DNA of 64,000 bases from an uncultured Muribaculaceae bacterium. Lineage in GTDB: Bacteria; Bacteroidota; Bacteroidia; Bacteroidales; Muribaculaceae. Location of the stretch: the NCBI GenBank assembly GCA_910577355.1, contig CAJTMY010000008.1, positions 11,141 through 75,140 on the forward strand. Direction: 5' to 3'. The number at the start of each line of letters is the position of its first letter. Position 1 is the first letter of the stretch. Positions 35,465 to 43,821 of this stretch are shown here, piece by piece. Under the pieces are notes generated by a model, which saw only the letters and a program-made list of their open reading frames with translations, searched no databases and was not told the DNA's origin. Made by a program: the position numbers and the translations under genes.

Positions 35465-37552
35465 TGTGACTTGCTCCGGCCTGCCGAGATAATCTTCCTC
35501 CATATCCATTTTTTTGCCGTATCCGAATTGGAAACGAACTGATACTTCCACATAGCGTCCGCCCATTTTGCTGAGTTCCTCCGTCCTGCTATAATGGTTT
35601 ATGGATTTTTCTATTAACGTTTTATGCCTGTATTTAGCAAAAGGATCTGAACGGACGCTGAAATTCCAGTTGCGATATTTATATGAGGCTGAAAGAATGC
35701 AGTTCCATTGATGCTCATAACAATATCCGTAACCACGGATGTGCTTTGGATTTGGAGAGAAAACCATGGCGGAAAGCACCATACCCGACATCGGGATATA
35801 ATTGGCAGACAGCGACGCGCCCGCTGTCCAAAAATCGAAATACGAGAGACCTCCACGATGTGCATGTGATACATTAAATCCGGGCGATACAATCAGCTTG
35901 TTATCCAGCAATCGTAAAGAGCCAAAAAGATTAAGGCTATATAGATTCTGCGAGCCGCTGTTGACATATCGACTCAATACACTGCCATCATGATACATAT
36001 AGTCGGTCGTGACAAGCCCGTCGACATGCTTCCACTGGAGTGTGGCGGAGAGATTGAATTTAGAGTTCGGATAAAGCGAATAGCTTGCTTGTATATTGCT
36101 CGTTATTGCAGGCGAAATTTCTGGATTTCCGGAGATTTCAAGCAATTCGTCGGTTTTGCGGACAGCTGAATTGATCTGAGCGATATCGGGAGCATCGTTT
36201 GATATCCTTCCCATCAGCGAAGCACTCGATTTTGAGTTCGGTAGCCATTGTATATATGCCGCTTGATCATAATAATAATAATATCGGGTTTTGAATCCTT
36301 CCGAACCATAATAAAGGAGGCCGTTGTCTGTGATAAGACTGAAATTCAGTTTGTCGTTTATCGATCGAGAATATTGAATATAGAACCGATTTTTGCCAAG
36401 AGTACTGTGTGTCTTGTCGACAGTCGCTCCGCTATAATCCGCGCTCGTACGGGACATGCTATTGCTGAGACCCGCATAAATTTCATTGCCCTTTACCGAA
36501 CGGCTGAATGAGAAGCCGAGACTTGGCATAAATACTTTTTCCTTTACATATGTGGCTATCTCCGGAGTAAAATCCGATATATACCTGAATTCATTATTGT
36601 TGAAGCTGCCACCCAGACCGGCGTCGATACTAAAATATTTACCATCTGCCGTATTGAACACCAACGACATGCCTATGCTCGGCACAGTGGATTTACCATC
36701 ATTATTATTGATTGTAGTCGAATGTTCACCGGTGAGTGAATAATCGGCAGAACCCTCACTGAGCGTCTTCGGCCCGTCGTCATGCTTTCCGCGCAAAGTC
36801 ACGACAAATCTGTTGCGCTCGCCTTCTCCAAAGCGCAATGTCGATCGCAAAGTTCCAAGTAAAAATGTGTATTTATGATCCAATGTCTTTGAATAAGAAT
36901 TTCGTATAATCTCAACAGGGATAGCCGTTTGTACAAAATTATACACGGAATGATTATTGGTTATACTTCCATCTACATCGTTGTAACCCACTGTACCTTG
37001 AAATTGTAGAATCCAGTTTTTACGTTGGTATTTACTGAATACAGAGCCAAAGACATCTTTTTGAATAAATCTTTCCTGTGCGGACAAAATTGTATACCCG
37101 CCATAGTCATATTCCTTTGCCACGATGTTGACAACCGACGCAGTGCCCTGGAACATAGGATCGGATGGATGTTGCAGCACCTGTACACTTATAATAAGCG
37201 ATGCAGGCAGATTGTCGACTTCTTCCTTGCTCGCCGGCTCGCGGTTGATGAAATAAGTTACCGGATTATCAAAATGATCTTTAAAAGACTTATCGCGAGG
37301 ATCAAATTTCAGTGTAGGCGGCTGCATTATCTCGAGGAGATTCCAGCACGAGAACGAGGCATCCTTCTCAAGTTTGGTGGGGCGGATGTTGATGCCGTCT
37401 TTTATCTGCTCCACCCGTCGACCCTCCACTACCACCTCTTTCAGCTCGTTCACATCCTGCGCCATGCTGTCGGCAGGCTCGGCATATGCCACCGTCGTTG
37501 CCGAACACAAGGATACGGCAATGGCTATCGTGTATTTTGTTATAGTATTCAT
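35453..37552 (-). CDS. Outer-membrane beta-barrel protein, OMP_b-brl_3 type, paralog 2
   Basis: This 699-residue protein shares the signal peptide, the segment VNELKEVVVEGRRVEQIKDG and the following 100 or so residues almost unchanged with paralogs 1 and 3. The barrel strands have diverged far more. It has a strong promoter of the conserved locus type. Its AT-rich composition matches the other paralogs. Unlike paralog 1 it does not lie in the maturase operon. The stop lies inside a repeat remnant. Peptide transport or recognition is inferred from the neighbourhood. Confidence 0.84.
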   Translation of the reverse strand: MNTITKYTIAIAVSLCSATTVAYAEPADSMAQDVNELKEVVVEGRRVEQIKDGINIRPTKLEKDASFSCWNLLEIMQPPTLKFDPRDKSFKDHFDNPVTYFINREPASKEEVDNLPASLIISVQVLQHPSDPMFQGTASVVNIVAKEYDYGGYTILSAQERFIQKDVFGSVFSKYQRKNWILQFQGTVGYNDVDGSITNNHSVYNFVQTAIPVEIIRNSYSKTLDHKYTFLLGTLRSTLRFGEGERNRFVVTLRGKHDDGPKTLSEGSADYSLTGEHSTTINNNDGKSTVPSIGMSLVFNTADGKYFSIDAGLGGSFNNNEFRYISDFTPEIATYVKEKVFMPSLGFSFSRSVKGNEIYAGLSNSMSRTSADYSGATVDKTHSTLGKNRFYIQYSRSINDKLNFSLITDNGLLYYGSEGFKTRYYYYYDQAAYIQWLPNSKSSASLMGRISNDAPDIAQINSAVRKTDELLEISGNPEISPAITSNIQASYSLYPNSKFNLSATLQWKHVDGLVTTDYMYHDGSVLSRYVNSGSQNLYSLNLFGSLRLLDNKLIVSPGFNVSHAHRGGLSYFDFWTAGASLSANYIPMSGMVLSAMVFSPNPKHIRGYGYCYEHQWNCILSASYKYRNWNFSVRSDPFAKYRHKTLIEKSINHYSRTEELSKMGGRYVEVSVRFQFGYGKKMDMEEDYLGRPEQVTGVL

Positions 37553-37605
37553 AGCGGATTGGGGTTTTGGCGTGTCGATTATTATTTGATTTATATTAAT
37601 AAATG

Positions 37606-37637
37606 CAAATTTAGCTTTAATATTTTACATTTGCAAG
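37606..37637 (-). promoter_or_regulatory. Promoter of barrel paralog 2
   Basis: The block CTTGCAAATGTAAAATA (37637-37621) is followed after 20 bases by TAAATTTG (37613-37606), an exact -7 box. The start codon is at 37552. Confidence 0.7.
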
Positions 37638-37679
37638 CAATATTGATGTTTTTTTTGGAAATTTTATAATCAACAAACC

Positions 37680-38126
37680 CACACATTTCACAGATCATAT
37701 GGATTTGACGGGGTTGATTTGTAAATCGGCGTCAGACGGACGCCCGCTGCCACTCGAATCGGCGGCCTGCGGGCGCCTCATCAGGGGGATACACATACCC
37801 GAGCGCGCCTTAGCTGTCATACAAGAGCACGTCATTATAAAAAGAGGCGCCGTAGGCATCGGGCCAATAGTAGGCAGGGGCAAGGAATCCATCGGAGTCC
37901 GCCGCCCCTGCTTGAATAGTGCGAAAAATATAATGAGCTGCGTAGCTGCGACACAGCGGTCGGTGTGCCGCAGCTACGCAGCTCAACTATTTGTTATTGC
38001 ATCGATTATCACAGCCGCGCACACCTATGGCGCGCTTGCAGTGGCCTACTATTGGCCCGGCACCTATGGCGCCTACCTGTGCTCCACCCCAAAGAAAATC
38101 TGTGTGAATCCGTGTAATCTGTGTGG
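37680..38126. repeat. Nested palindromic repeat element, copy 2
   Basis: The edges are CACACATTTCACAGATC (from 37680) and the inverted AATCCGTGTAATCTGTGTGG (38107-38126). A module GTTGATTTGTAAATCGGCGT (from 37714) matches copy 3. The middle arms are AGGCGCCGTAGG (37845-37856) and CCTATGGCGCCT (38063-38074). The inner stem is a perfect 17-base inverted repeat (37934-37950, 37969-37985). It fills the 610-base gap between barrel paralogs 2 and 3; nothing else is seen there except the promoter. Confidence 0.83.
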
Positions 38127-38162
38127 GGCGCGTGCTGTGCAGCCAAATAGTTACAGATGATG

Positions 38163-40259
38163 CTACCTCACACCTGATATCTTGCCGATGCCGGTATCAA
38201 GATCCTGTACAATATCCATTTTTTTGCCATAGTCGAAGCTGAACCGTACAGACGCCTGGATATAGGCGCGGCCTTGCTTGTCGTGATGGTCGGTGCGGCT
38301 GTATAGATTATGCGATCGCTGTATGGTTACTAAATCGCGATACTTTGAAAATGGCATGGATTCCAATTCAAAAAACCAATCACGATACTTATATGACGCC
38401 GAAATGATGAAGCCTATTTTACGCTCATATGAATATCCGTCGCCATTGGGATATTTACTTGTCGGTGAAAAAATATAACTCGAAAGCCTCATCCCTTTAA
38501 AGGGTATATAGTTGACATTGACGCTACCATTCACCGTCCACCAGTCGAAAGATGTAAGGCCGCCACGATTCGCATGATAAACATTTAAATAAGGAGAGAC
38601 CGTAAGTTTACCATTAAATAATCTGATATTACTGCTTACAAACAGCGAATATTTGTCTTGAGAGCCACTGTTGGTATATCTGCTCAATATGGTGCCGTCG
38701 TGATATATGTAATCGTTTACCAACAGGCGGTCGGTATGATCCCAGCCCAACGATGCGGAAAGGCTGAATTTTGAGCCGGAATAAAGCGAGTAGCCGATCC
38801 GGACATTAGAGGCCATCGAGGGCGATATCTCGGGATTGCCTGAAACCTCGATCAGTTCGTCTGTCTTACGGATTACCGAGTTGATCGAAACTATTTCAGG
38901 GACTTTACGATCAATACCACCCGTAATATACGCCTGCGAGACACGGGTGGGACGCCATGTCAATGACATGAAATATTGCGGATGATAATAGAACCGGGTA
39001 TCGCTGATGCCTGTGCCGTAATATATCATACCATTGTACGCACCGGCAACGGCGCTCAGCTTGTCGTTGATCGGATGGCTGTAATATATCTTGAAATCAT
39101 CCACTCCGAGAGTGCTTGTATTCTTGGCCGATGTCGAGCCGGTATAATCGGCGATGGTACGGGTAAAATAATTGTCGAGCATCATATAAAGGGCATTGCC
39201 TTTGGAAAATGTCTTGGAAAATGTCAGCACAAACATCGGAGTAAAGGCTTTCTCTTTGATAAAGGTCTGTATTCCGGAATTAAAATCTGAAAAATACTTA
39301 TAATCATTATCATTGAAACTGCCCGATACTCCTGTCTTGATCTGGAAATACTTGCCGTCATCGCCATTGAAAGATACGGATGCATAAATACCCGGGGCTG
39401 TATACTTGCCGTCGTTGTCGTTTATTGTCGATGAATGTTCGCCGGTAAGCGAGTAATCCGTTTCGCCCTCGAGACGCTGCTTAGGACCGGTATAATGCGT
39501 GCCTACGAGATTGACAACAAATAAATTCCTATTGTTTTCACCGAAACGCAATGTCGAACTTACCGCGCCATTAAAATATGTATATTTACGCAGTACCTCC
39601 TTTGTCGAGCTATTACGGACAATTTCCAAGGGGTTACCATCAACTGTAAAGCGGTATATCGAGTGTGTATCCATCGTACTGCCCGGAACATTTGAATATG
39701 ACCCGAATCCGAGAAACTGCAAAGTCCAGTTTTTACGTTGGTATTTACTGAATACAGAACCATAGCCTCCCTTACGCAGAAAGCTCTGTTCATATGACAA
39801 AATTGTGTAGCCGCCATAATCATATTCCCTTGCTATAATATTGACTACCGCCGCACTCGCTTCAAACATCGGATCGGAAGGATTATTGAGAACCTGCACA
39901 CTCACGATTAGCGATGCCGGAAGATTCTCGACTTCGGCCTGCGTAGCGGCAATATTATTGATAAAATAGCTCACAGGATTTTCGCGCATATCCTTGAAAG
40001 CCTTACTCCGCGGGTCATATATCAGTGTCGGCGGCTGCATTACTTCAAGGAGATTCCATCCCGAGAACGAAGCATCCTTCTCAAGCTTGGTGGGGCGGAT
40101 GTTGATGCCGTCCTTAATCTGCTCCACGCGCCTGCCCTCTACCACCACCTCTTTCAGCTCATTCACATTCTGCGAAGTGCTGTCCGCAGGCTCGGCCACT
40201 GCGGTTGCCGCATATAATGATATTACTATTACAAACGTGTATTTTATTATAGTATTCAT
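38163..40259 (-). CDS. Outer-membrane beta-barrel protein, OMP_b-brl_3 type, paralog 3
   Basis: This 698-residue protein begins MNTIIKYTFVIVISLYAATA (signal peptide) and then repeats the plug-like segment of the other two paralogs. Several barrel motifs are shared (VSGNPEISPSMAS, YSLYSGSKFSLSASLGW), while many loops differ. It is the most upstream gene of the locus on the minus strand and has a conserved promoter. Palindromic elements lie on both sides. The three proteins differ by only one residue in length, which points to a recent duplication followed by loop divergence. Confidence 0.84.
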   Translation of the reverse strand: MNTIIKYTFVIVISLYAATAVAEPADSTSQNVNELKEVVVEGRRVEQIKDGINIRPTKLEKDASFSGWNLLEVMQPPTLIYDPRSKAFKDMRENPVSYFINNIAATQAEVENLPASLIVSVQVLNNPSDPMFEASAAVVNIIAREYDYGGYTILSYEQSFLRKGGYGSVFSKYQRKNWTLQFLGFGSYSNVPGSTMDTHSIYRFTVDGNPLEIVRNSSTKEVLRKYTYFNGAVSSTLRFGENNRNLFVVNLVGTHYTGPKQRLEGETDYSLTGEHSSTINDNDGKYTAPGIYASVSFNGDDGKYFQIKTGVSGSFNDNDYKYFSDFNSGIQTFIKEKAFTPMFVLTFSKTFSKGNALYMMLDNYFTRTIADYTGSTSAKNTSTLGVDDFKIYYSHPINDKLSAVAGAYNGMIYYGTGISDTRFYYHPQYFMSLTWRPTRVSQAYITGGIDRKVPEIVSINSVIRKTDELIEVSGNPEISPSMASNVRIGYSLYSGSKFSLSASLGWDHTDRLLVNDYIYHDGTILSRYTNSGSQDKYSLFVSSNIRLFNGKLTVSPYLNVYHANRGGLTSFDWWTVNGSVNVNYIPFKGMRLSSYIFSPTSKYPNGDGYSYERKIGFIISASYKYRDWFFELESMPFSKYRDLVTIQRSHNLYSRTDHHDKQGRAYIQASVRFSFDYGKKMDIVQDLDTGIGKISGVR

Positions 40260-40312
40260 AGCGGATTGGGATTTTGACGTGTCGGTTATTATTTGATTTA
40301 TATTAATAAATG

Positions 40313-40344
40313 CAAATCTATGTCTAATATTTTACATTTGCAAG
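40313..40344 (-). promoter_or_regulatory. Promoter of barrel paralog 3
   Basis: CTTGCAAATGTAAAATA (40344-40328) is followed after 20 bases by TAGATTTG (40320-40313), an exact -7 box. The start codon is at 40259. Confidence 0.7.
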
Positions 40345-40387
40345 CAAAATTGGAGTTTTTTTTAAAAAAGTGTTTTTTCGACAAGTG

Positions 40388-41086
40388 CACACAGATTACA
40401 CGGATTTTTTGACCGTTGATTTGTAAATCGGCGTACTACGCACGCCTTCACCGGGTGATCGCCATCCCGGGCACGCCTCCGCAAGCTGCGGCGTACCCGG
40501 TTACTATGAAATCGGCGTCCTATCGGGCGCCCCATCCGGGTGGAGGCTGTTGCGGCAAGCCGCAACCACAGGGACAAATTTTTGGAGCGTACACGGAGCT
40601 CGCCTTGGCTGCCGCACGGGACTCGTCATCATAAGGAGAGGCGCCGTAGGCGTCGGACCAACAGTAGGCCACTGCAAGGGCGCCGTAGGTGTCCGCAGCC
40701 CCTGTATAATCCACAACCCCTATATAAATGGAGCCAAAAAGAAATTGAACTGCTTAGCTGCGACCAACCGAATACAGTGTCGCAGCTAAGCTGTTCAACC
40801 AGTTGATATCTTTTCGATTACCACAGCTACGTACACCTACGGCGCGCTTGCCGTGGCCTACTGTTCGCCCGGCACCTACGGCGCCTCTCTTTGCGGTGGA
40901 TTGCACACGCCTTGGTGTCCGCATAGCGCGTCCGTGAGGACGCCGATTTTATAGTAACCGGGTACGCCGCAGTTTGCGGAGGCGTGCCCGGACAGGTAAT
41001 CATACGCCAAGGCGTGCGTAGTACGCCGATTTACAAACCAACGGCGCAAACAAAATAAATCTGTGGAAATCTGTGGAATCTGTGTG
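40388..41086. repeat. Nested palindromic repeat element, copy 3 (most complete, about 700 bases)
   Basis: Four arm pairs nest around one centre. Module A is 36 bases (40413-40448 with 41009-41044, one mismatch). Module B is 53 bases (40468-40520 with 40938-40990, two mismatches). Module C is 15 bases exact within longer imperfect arms (40636-40650 with 40875-40889). Module D is 20 bases (40745-40764 with 40779-40798, one mismatch). The edges are CACACAGATTACACGGATT and AATCTGTGTG. No long gene fits. It fills nearly all of the gap at 40260-41106 besides the promoter. Confidence 0.9.
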
Positions 41087-41106
41087 CGGCAATCCGCGTG
41101 GTGGGG

Positions 41107-41439
41107 TCACTGGGTGCCTTTGGGCAAGAGCTCGAAGGTGCTTACGTATATCTCGGTGACGGTGTGCTTGATGGTATTGCGGTCTTCCCATGTGCGGGTG
41201 CGGAGCTGGCCTTCGAGCAGCAGGCGCGAGCCTTTGCGGATGTATTTCTCGGCAAATTCGGCGTTGGCGTCCCACATGACGATACGGTGCCACTCGGTGC
41301 GCTCGGGGACCTTCGCCCCGGCTGTGGTGGTACGCGCCGGCTCGCGCGTGGCGAGCGAGAACTCGGCCACGGGCCGGGTGTCGATGTATCGTATGGTGGG
41401 ATCGGCTCCCACGAAGCCGCTGAGTATCGCCTTGTTCAT
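41107..41439 (-). CDS. ssb: Short single-stranded DNA-binding protein
   Basis: This 110-residue OB-fold protein begins MNKAILSGFVGADPTIRYID and contains the family pattern EFSLATRE and WHRIVMWDANAEFAEKYIRK, then GSRLLLEGQLRTRTWED. The start at 41439 fits the family exactly; the longer open frame overlaps the patatin-like gene. Unlike the main SSB of most bacteria it has no acidic C-terminal tail (it ends TFELLPKGTQ). That tail normally recruits repair and replication proteins, so this may be a secondary SSB. It has a nearly leaderless promoter. Confidence 0.9.
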   Translation of the reverse strand: MNKAILSGFVGADPTIRYIDTRPVAEFSLATREPARTTTAGAKVPERTEWHRIVMWDANAEFAEKYIRKGSRLLLEGQLRTRTWEDRNTIKHTVTEIYVSTFELLPKGTQ

Positions 41440-41448
41440 ATCAAGGGA

Positions 41449-41456
41449 CAAAGGTA
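41449..41456 (-). promoter_or_regulatory. Promoter of ssb
   Basis: 41456-41449 on the minus strand reads TACCTTTG, an exact -7 box. The ATG starts 9 bases downstream, so the leader would be only a few bases. Confidence 0.5.
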
Positions 41457-41471
41457 GTAAAAATTTCGCTA

Positions 41472-43778
41472 TCACCGCATGAATTTGGGCGGAAGGATAT
41501 AGATGCCGAACGACAGACCTACGTTCCAGCGGTCGCCGGGCACGGTAGAGTAGTTGAGATAGCCCGAGAGGGTGCCTTTGAACGGAAATTGATACGAGAT
41601 ATTGAGTTCGCCGAAAAACTCGGGGTGCGACAGCCACTTGCCATAGCGCGGCACATCGCTGCCGGGCGCTGCCTCACATATGCGGCGCAGGGGTAGGAAG
41701 CCGTAGGCTGCCACGCGCGCCGACAGGCTGCTGTTGTATTTGTATACAGGAATGATGCCGGCGGCCACGAAACTGTTGGCACGGAACGGCGGACGGAACG
41801 AATTGCCGCTCGACGGTGTGGGAGTGAAAGCCGGTGCGGCCACCATCGATGCGCTGTATGCGGGCAGCAGCTTGCGCGTGGAGAGCATGACGTCGCTCTC
41901 AATGCCGAGGCTGAAGTGCGCGGAGGGCGACAGATAGTTGCGTGTGCGCGCCTCGAGCTGTATCCACTCGGGGTGAGTCTCGATGCGGCCGCGCGGCGTG
42001 CCGGTCTGCAAGGCCGCGGTGCCGAGGAAGCCCATCGCCGACACGTTGTAAGCATGACCCATGGTGGGAAAGTCGTGGCTGTCGAGCGTCGACGATGTGT
42101 AGCGGGCGAATACCTGCCCGAGGCGGTAGTGTGTGTTGAGCTTGCCCTCCTCATAGGAGGCGAGACGGTTGTTGCGGAAATATGCCGAGTGAACGGCTCC
42201 ATAGCCCGCGCCGATGTCGATGCGGCCGCGACGACCGGCGGCGACGCTCCACATCAGCCGACCGAAATACTCGTTGTTGACCACAAATGTGGGCTGCCGC
42301 GCGTCGAAGAACGCGTGGTCTGACTCGAAATACTTGTCGCGGCTCACCACCGCCTGCACGCCGATTGCCGATGAAAGCGGGGTGTGGAGATAGAGCCTGC
42401 CCTCGAACAGTCCGGCCATGGCCGACTGCCCTATCCATGCGCTGAGCCTCGACTCGAGGCTGCGGAAACTCATCGAGCTGTATTCGGCTGAGAGATACAG
42501 GAAACTCGTGGTGGCCGAGGTGAGGTAACCGCCCAGCGAGCCGGAGAGAGTGCCCTTGGGCGTGGCCTTGAGGCTGAGGCCGAAAAGCCCCGTGGAGGCA
42601 TTGTAGGAGGCCTGTGGATACAGCTCACGCAGTTTGCCGGCCGAGAGAGCGCGGTAGTAGGCATCGCGGGCACGGGTCACGCCTATGGTATCGGTGTCGG
42701 ATGCCGGGCGGAACAGATAGCCGATGTATTCGTTCTGCTTGGGCGAGGCACCGTACACCGCCACGCTGTCGAAGCGCAGATAAGGGGTCCGGGATTTGAA
42801 CACCCGGCGACGCAGACTGCGCACCGACGCCGGCGTGCGCGACTTCACCCGTGCCTTTATCGAGTCCATCATGGCCATGGTGCGGTCGTAGCCCACCTTG
42901 TATATGCGGCGTGCGGCGGGAAAGTCGAGCAGGCCGAACTCATTGAGATCGAGCCTTATCTTTATGCCCTCGCCGGAGGGCAACTCGTAGCTGCCGCCTT
43001 GTATCACAAGGTTCTCTATCTGATCCATAAGGGTGGTCTGCGGGCCTTTGGCCTCGGTGGACACGTCGACACCTATCATTATAGACGGGGCGAAGTCCTC
43101 GCGCATCACATCCACCGGAAAGTTGTCGTAGATACCGCCGTCGTAATAAAGGCGTCCGTCTATGGTGGTAGGCTGGAACACTATCGGAAACGACATCGAG
43201 GCACGTATGGCGTCGCCAAGACGACCGCCGCGGAACACCCGCTTGCGCTTGGCCGCCACATCCGACGCCACACAGTGAAACGGCACGAAAAGGCGGTTGA
43301 AATCACCGCCGCACTGAGCGGTATACGGCGAGAACAACTCCATGAATGCGAAGCTCATGGGCAAAGGCGAGATAAGCGACGCCGGCACCGAATCGGACGC
43401 GGCCGGCTGTCGCCCCAACGACATGCTGAACAAGGCCGGCGTGGCGTCGCCGTCGGTGAAATAATACCGCAGGTCGGGATCGATCTTTCCGGTCGACCAA
43501 TACGAGAACCCGCGCGACAGGATAAGGTCGAGCATCTCCTGCGGCGTGAATCCGCAGGCATAAAGGCCACCCACAATGGTGCCCATCGATGTGCCCGTTA
43601 TATAGTCAATAGGGATATCATTGTCTTCAAGAGCCTGGATCACACCGATATGGGCGATACCCTTGGCGCCCCCGCCACTGAGCACCAATCCTACCGATTG
43701 CCGCGCCTCGTCGACGGCACGGACATCAGAAACAAGCAACGGCAGCAATGCCGCCAGCAGTATCATAGCACGACGCAT
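41472..43778 (-). CDS. Patatin-like phospholipase with outer-membrane barrel domain
   Basis: This 768-residue protein has a signal peptide and then a patatin domain with the oxyanion motif GLVLSGGGAKGIAHIGV (about residue 30), the nucleophile Ser in GTSMGTIVGG, and the partner Asp in YYDGGIYDNFPV. The second half (about 400-768) is rich in aromatic beta strands and resembles a BamA-type surface-antigen barrel. The arrangement is like that of the two-part autotransported lipase PlpD. It probably hydrolyses phospholipid or another ester at the outer membrane or cell surface. The ssb gene follows on the same strand. Confidence 0.88.
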   Translation of the reverse strand: MRRAMILLAALLPLLVSDVRAVDEARQSVGLVLSGGGAKGIAHIGVIQALEDNDIPIDYITGTSMGTIVGGLYACGFTPQEMLDLILSRGFSYWSTGKIDPDLRYYFTDGDATPALFSMSLGRQPAASDSVPASLISPLPMSFAFMELFSPYTAQCGGDFNRLFVPFHCVASDVAAKRKRVFRGGRLGDAIRASMSFPIVFQPTTIDGRLYYDGGIYDNFPVDVMREDFAPSIMIGVDVSTEAKGPQTTLMDQIENLVIQGGSYELPSGEGIKIRLDLNEFGLLDFPAARRIYKVGYDRTMAMMDSIKARVKSRTPASVRSLRRRVFKSRTPYLRFDSVAVYGASPKQNEYIGYLFRPASDTDTIGVTRARDAYYRALSAGKLRELYPQASYNASTGLFGLSLKATPKGTLSGSLGGYLTSATTSFLYLSAEYSSMSFRSLESRLSAWIGQSAMAGLFEGRLYLHTPLSSAIGVQAVVSRDKYFESDHAFFDARQPTFVVNNEYFGRLMWSVAAGRRGRIDIGAGYGAVHSAYFRNNRLASYEEGKLNTHYRLGQVFARYTSSTLDSHDFPTMGHAYNVSAMGFLGTAALQTGTPRGRIETHPEWIQLEARTRNYLSPSAHFSLGIESDVMLSTRKLLPAYSASMVAAPAFTPTPSSGNSFRPPFRANSFVAAGIIPVYKYNSSLSARVAAYGFLPLRRICEAAPGSDVPRYGKWLSHPEFFGELNISYQFPFKGTLSGYLNYSTVPGDRWNVGLSFGIYILPPKFMR

Positions 43779-43821
43779 ATAACCTGAGAATAATGGTTGA
43801 ACACAATTTATAACGCCGGTT

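Noticed and set aside
37553..37700. A third precursor peptide gene upstream of barrel paralog 2 or 3
   Set aside because: I read both upstream gaps (37553-38162 and 40260-41106) and found no Gly-Gly leader or cysteine-repeat sequence, only promoters and repeat elements.
40520..40714. Small genes inside the palindromic elements (for example a 64-codon frame)
   Set aside because: Similar frames appear on both strands because the DNA is an inverted repeat; none has a consistent start or a signal of translation.
28460..41086. CRISPR array
   Set aside because: The repeats are few, long, palindromic and separated by genes; there are no regular spacers and no cas genes.
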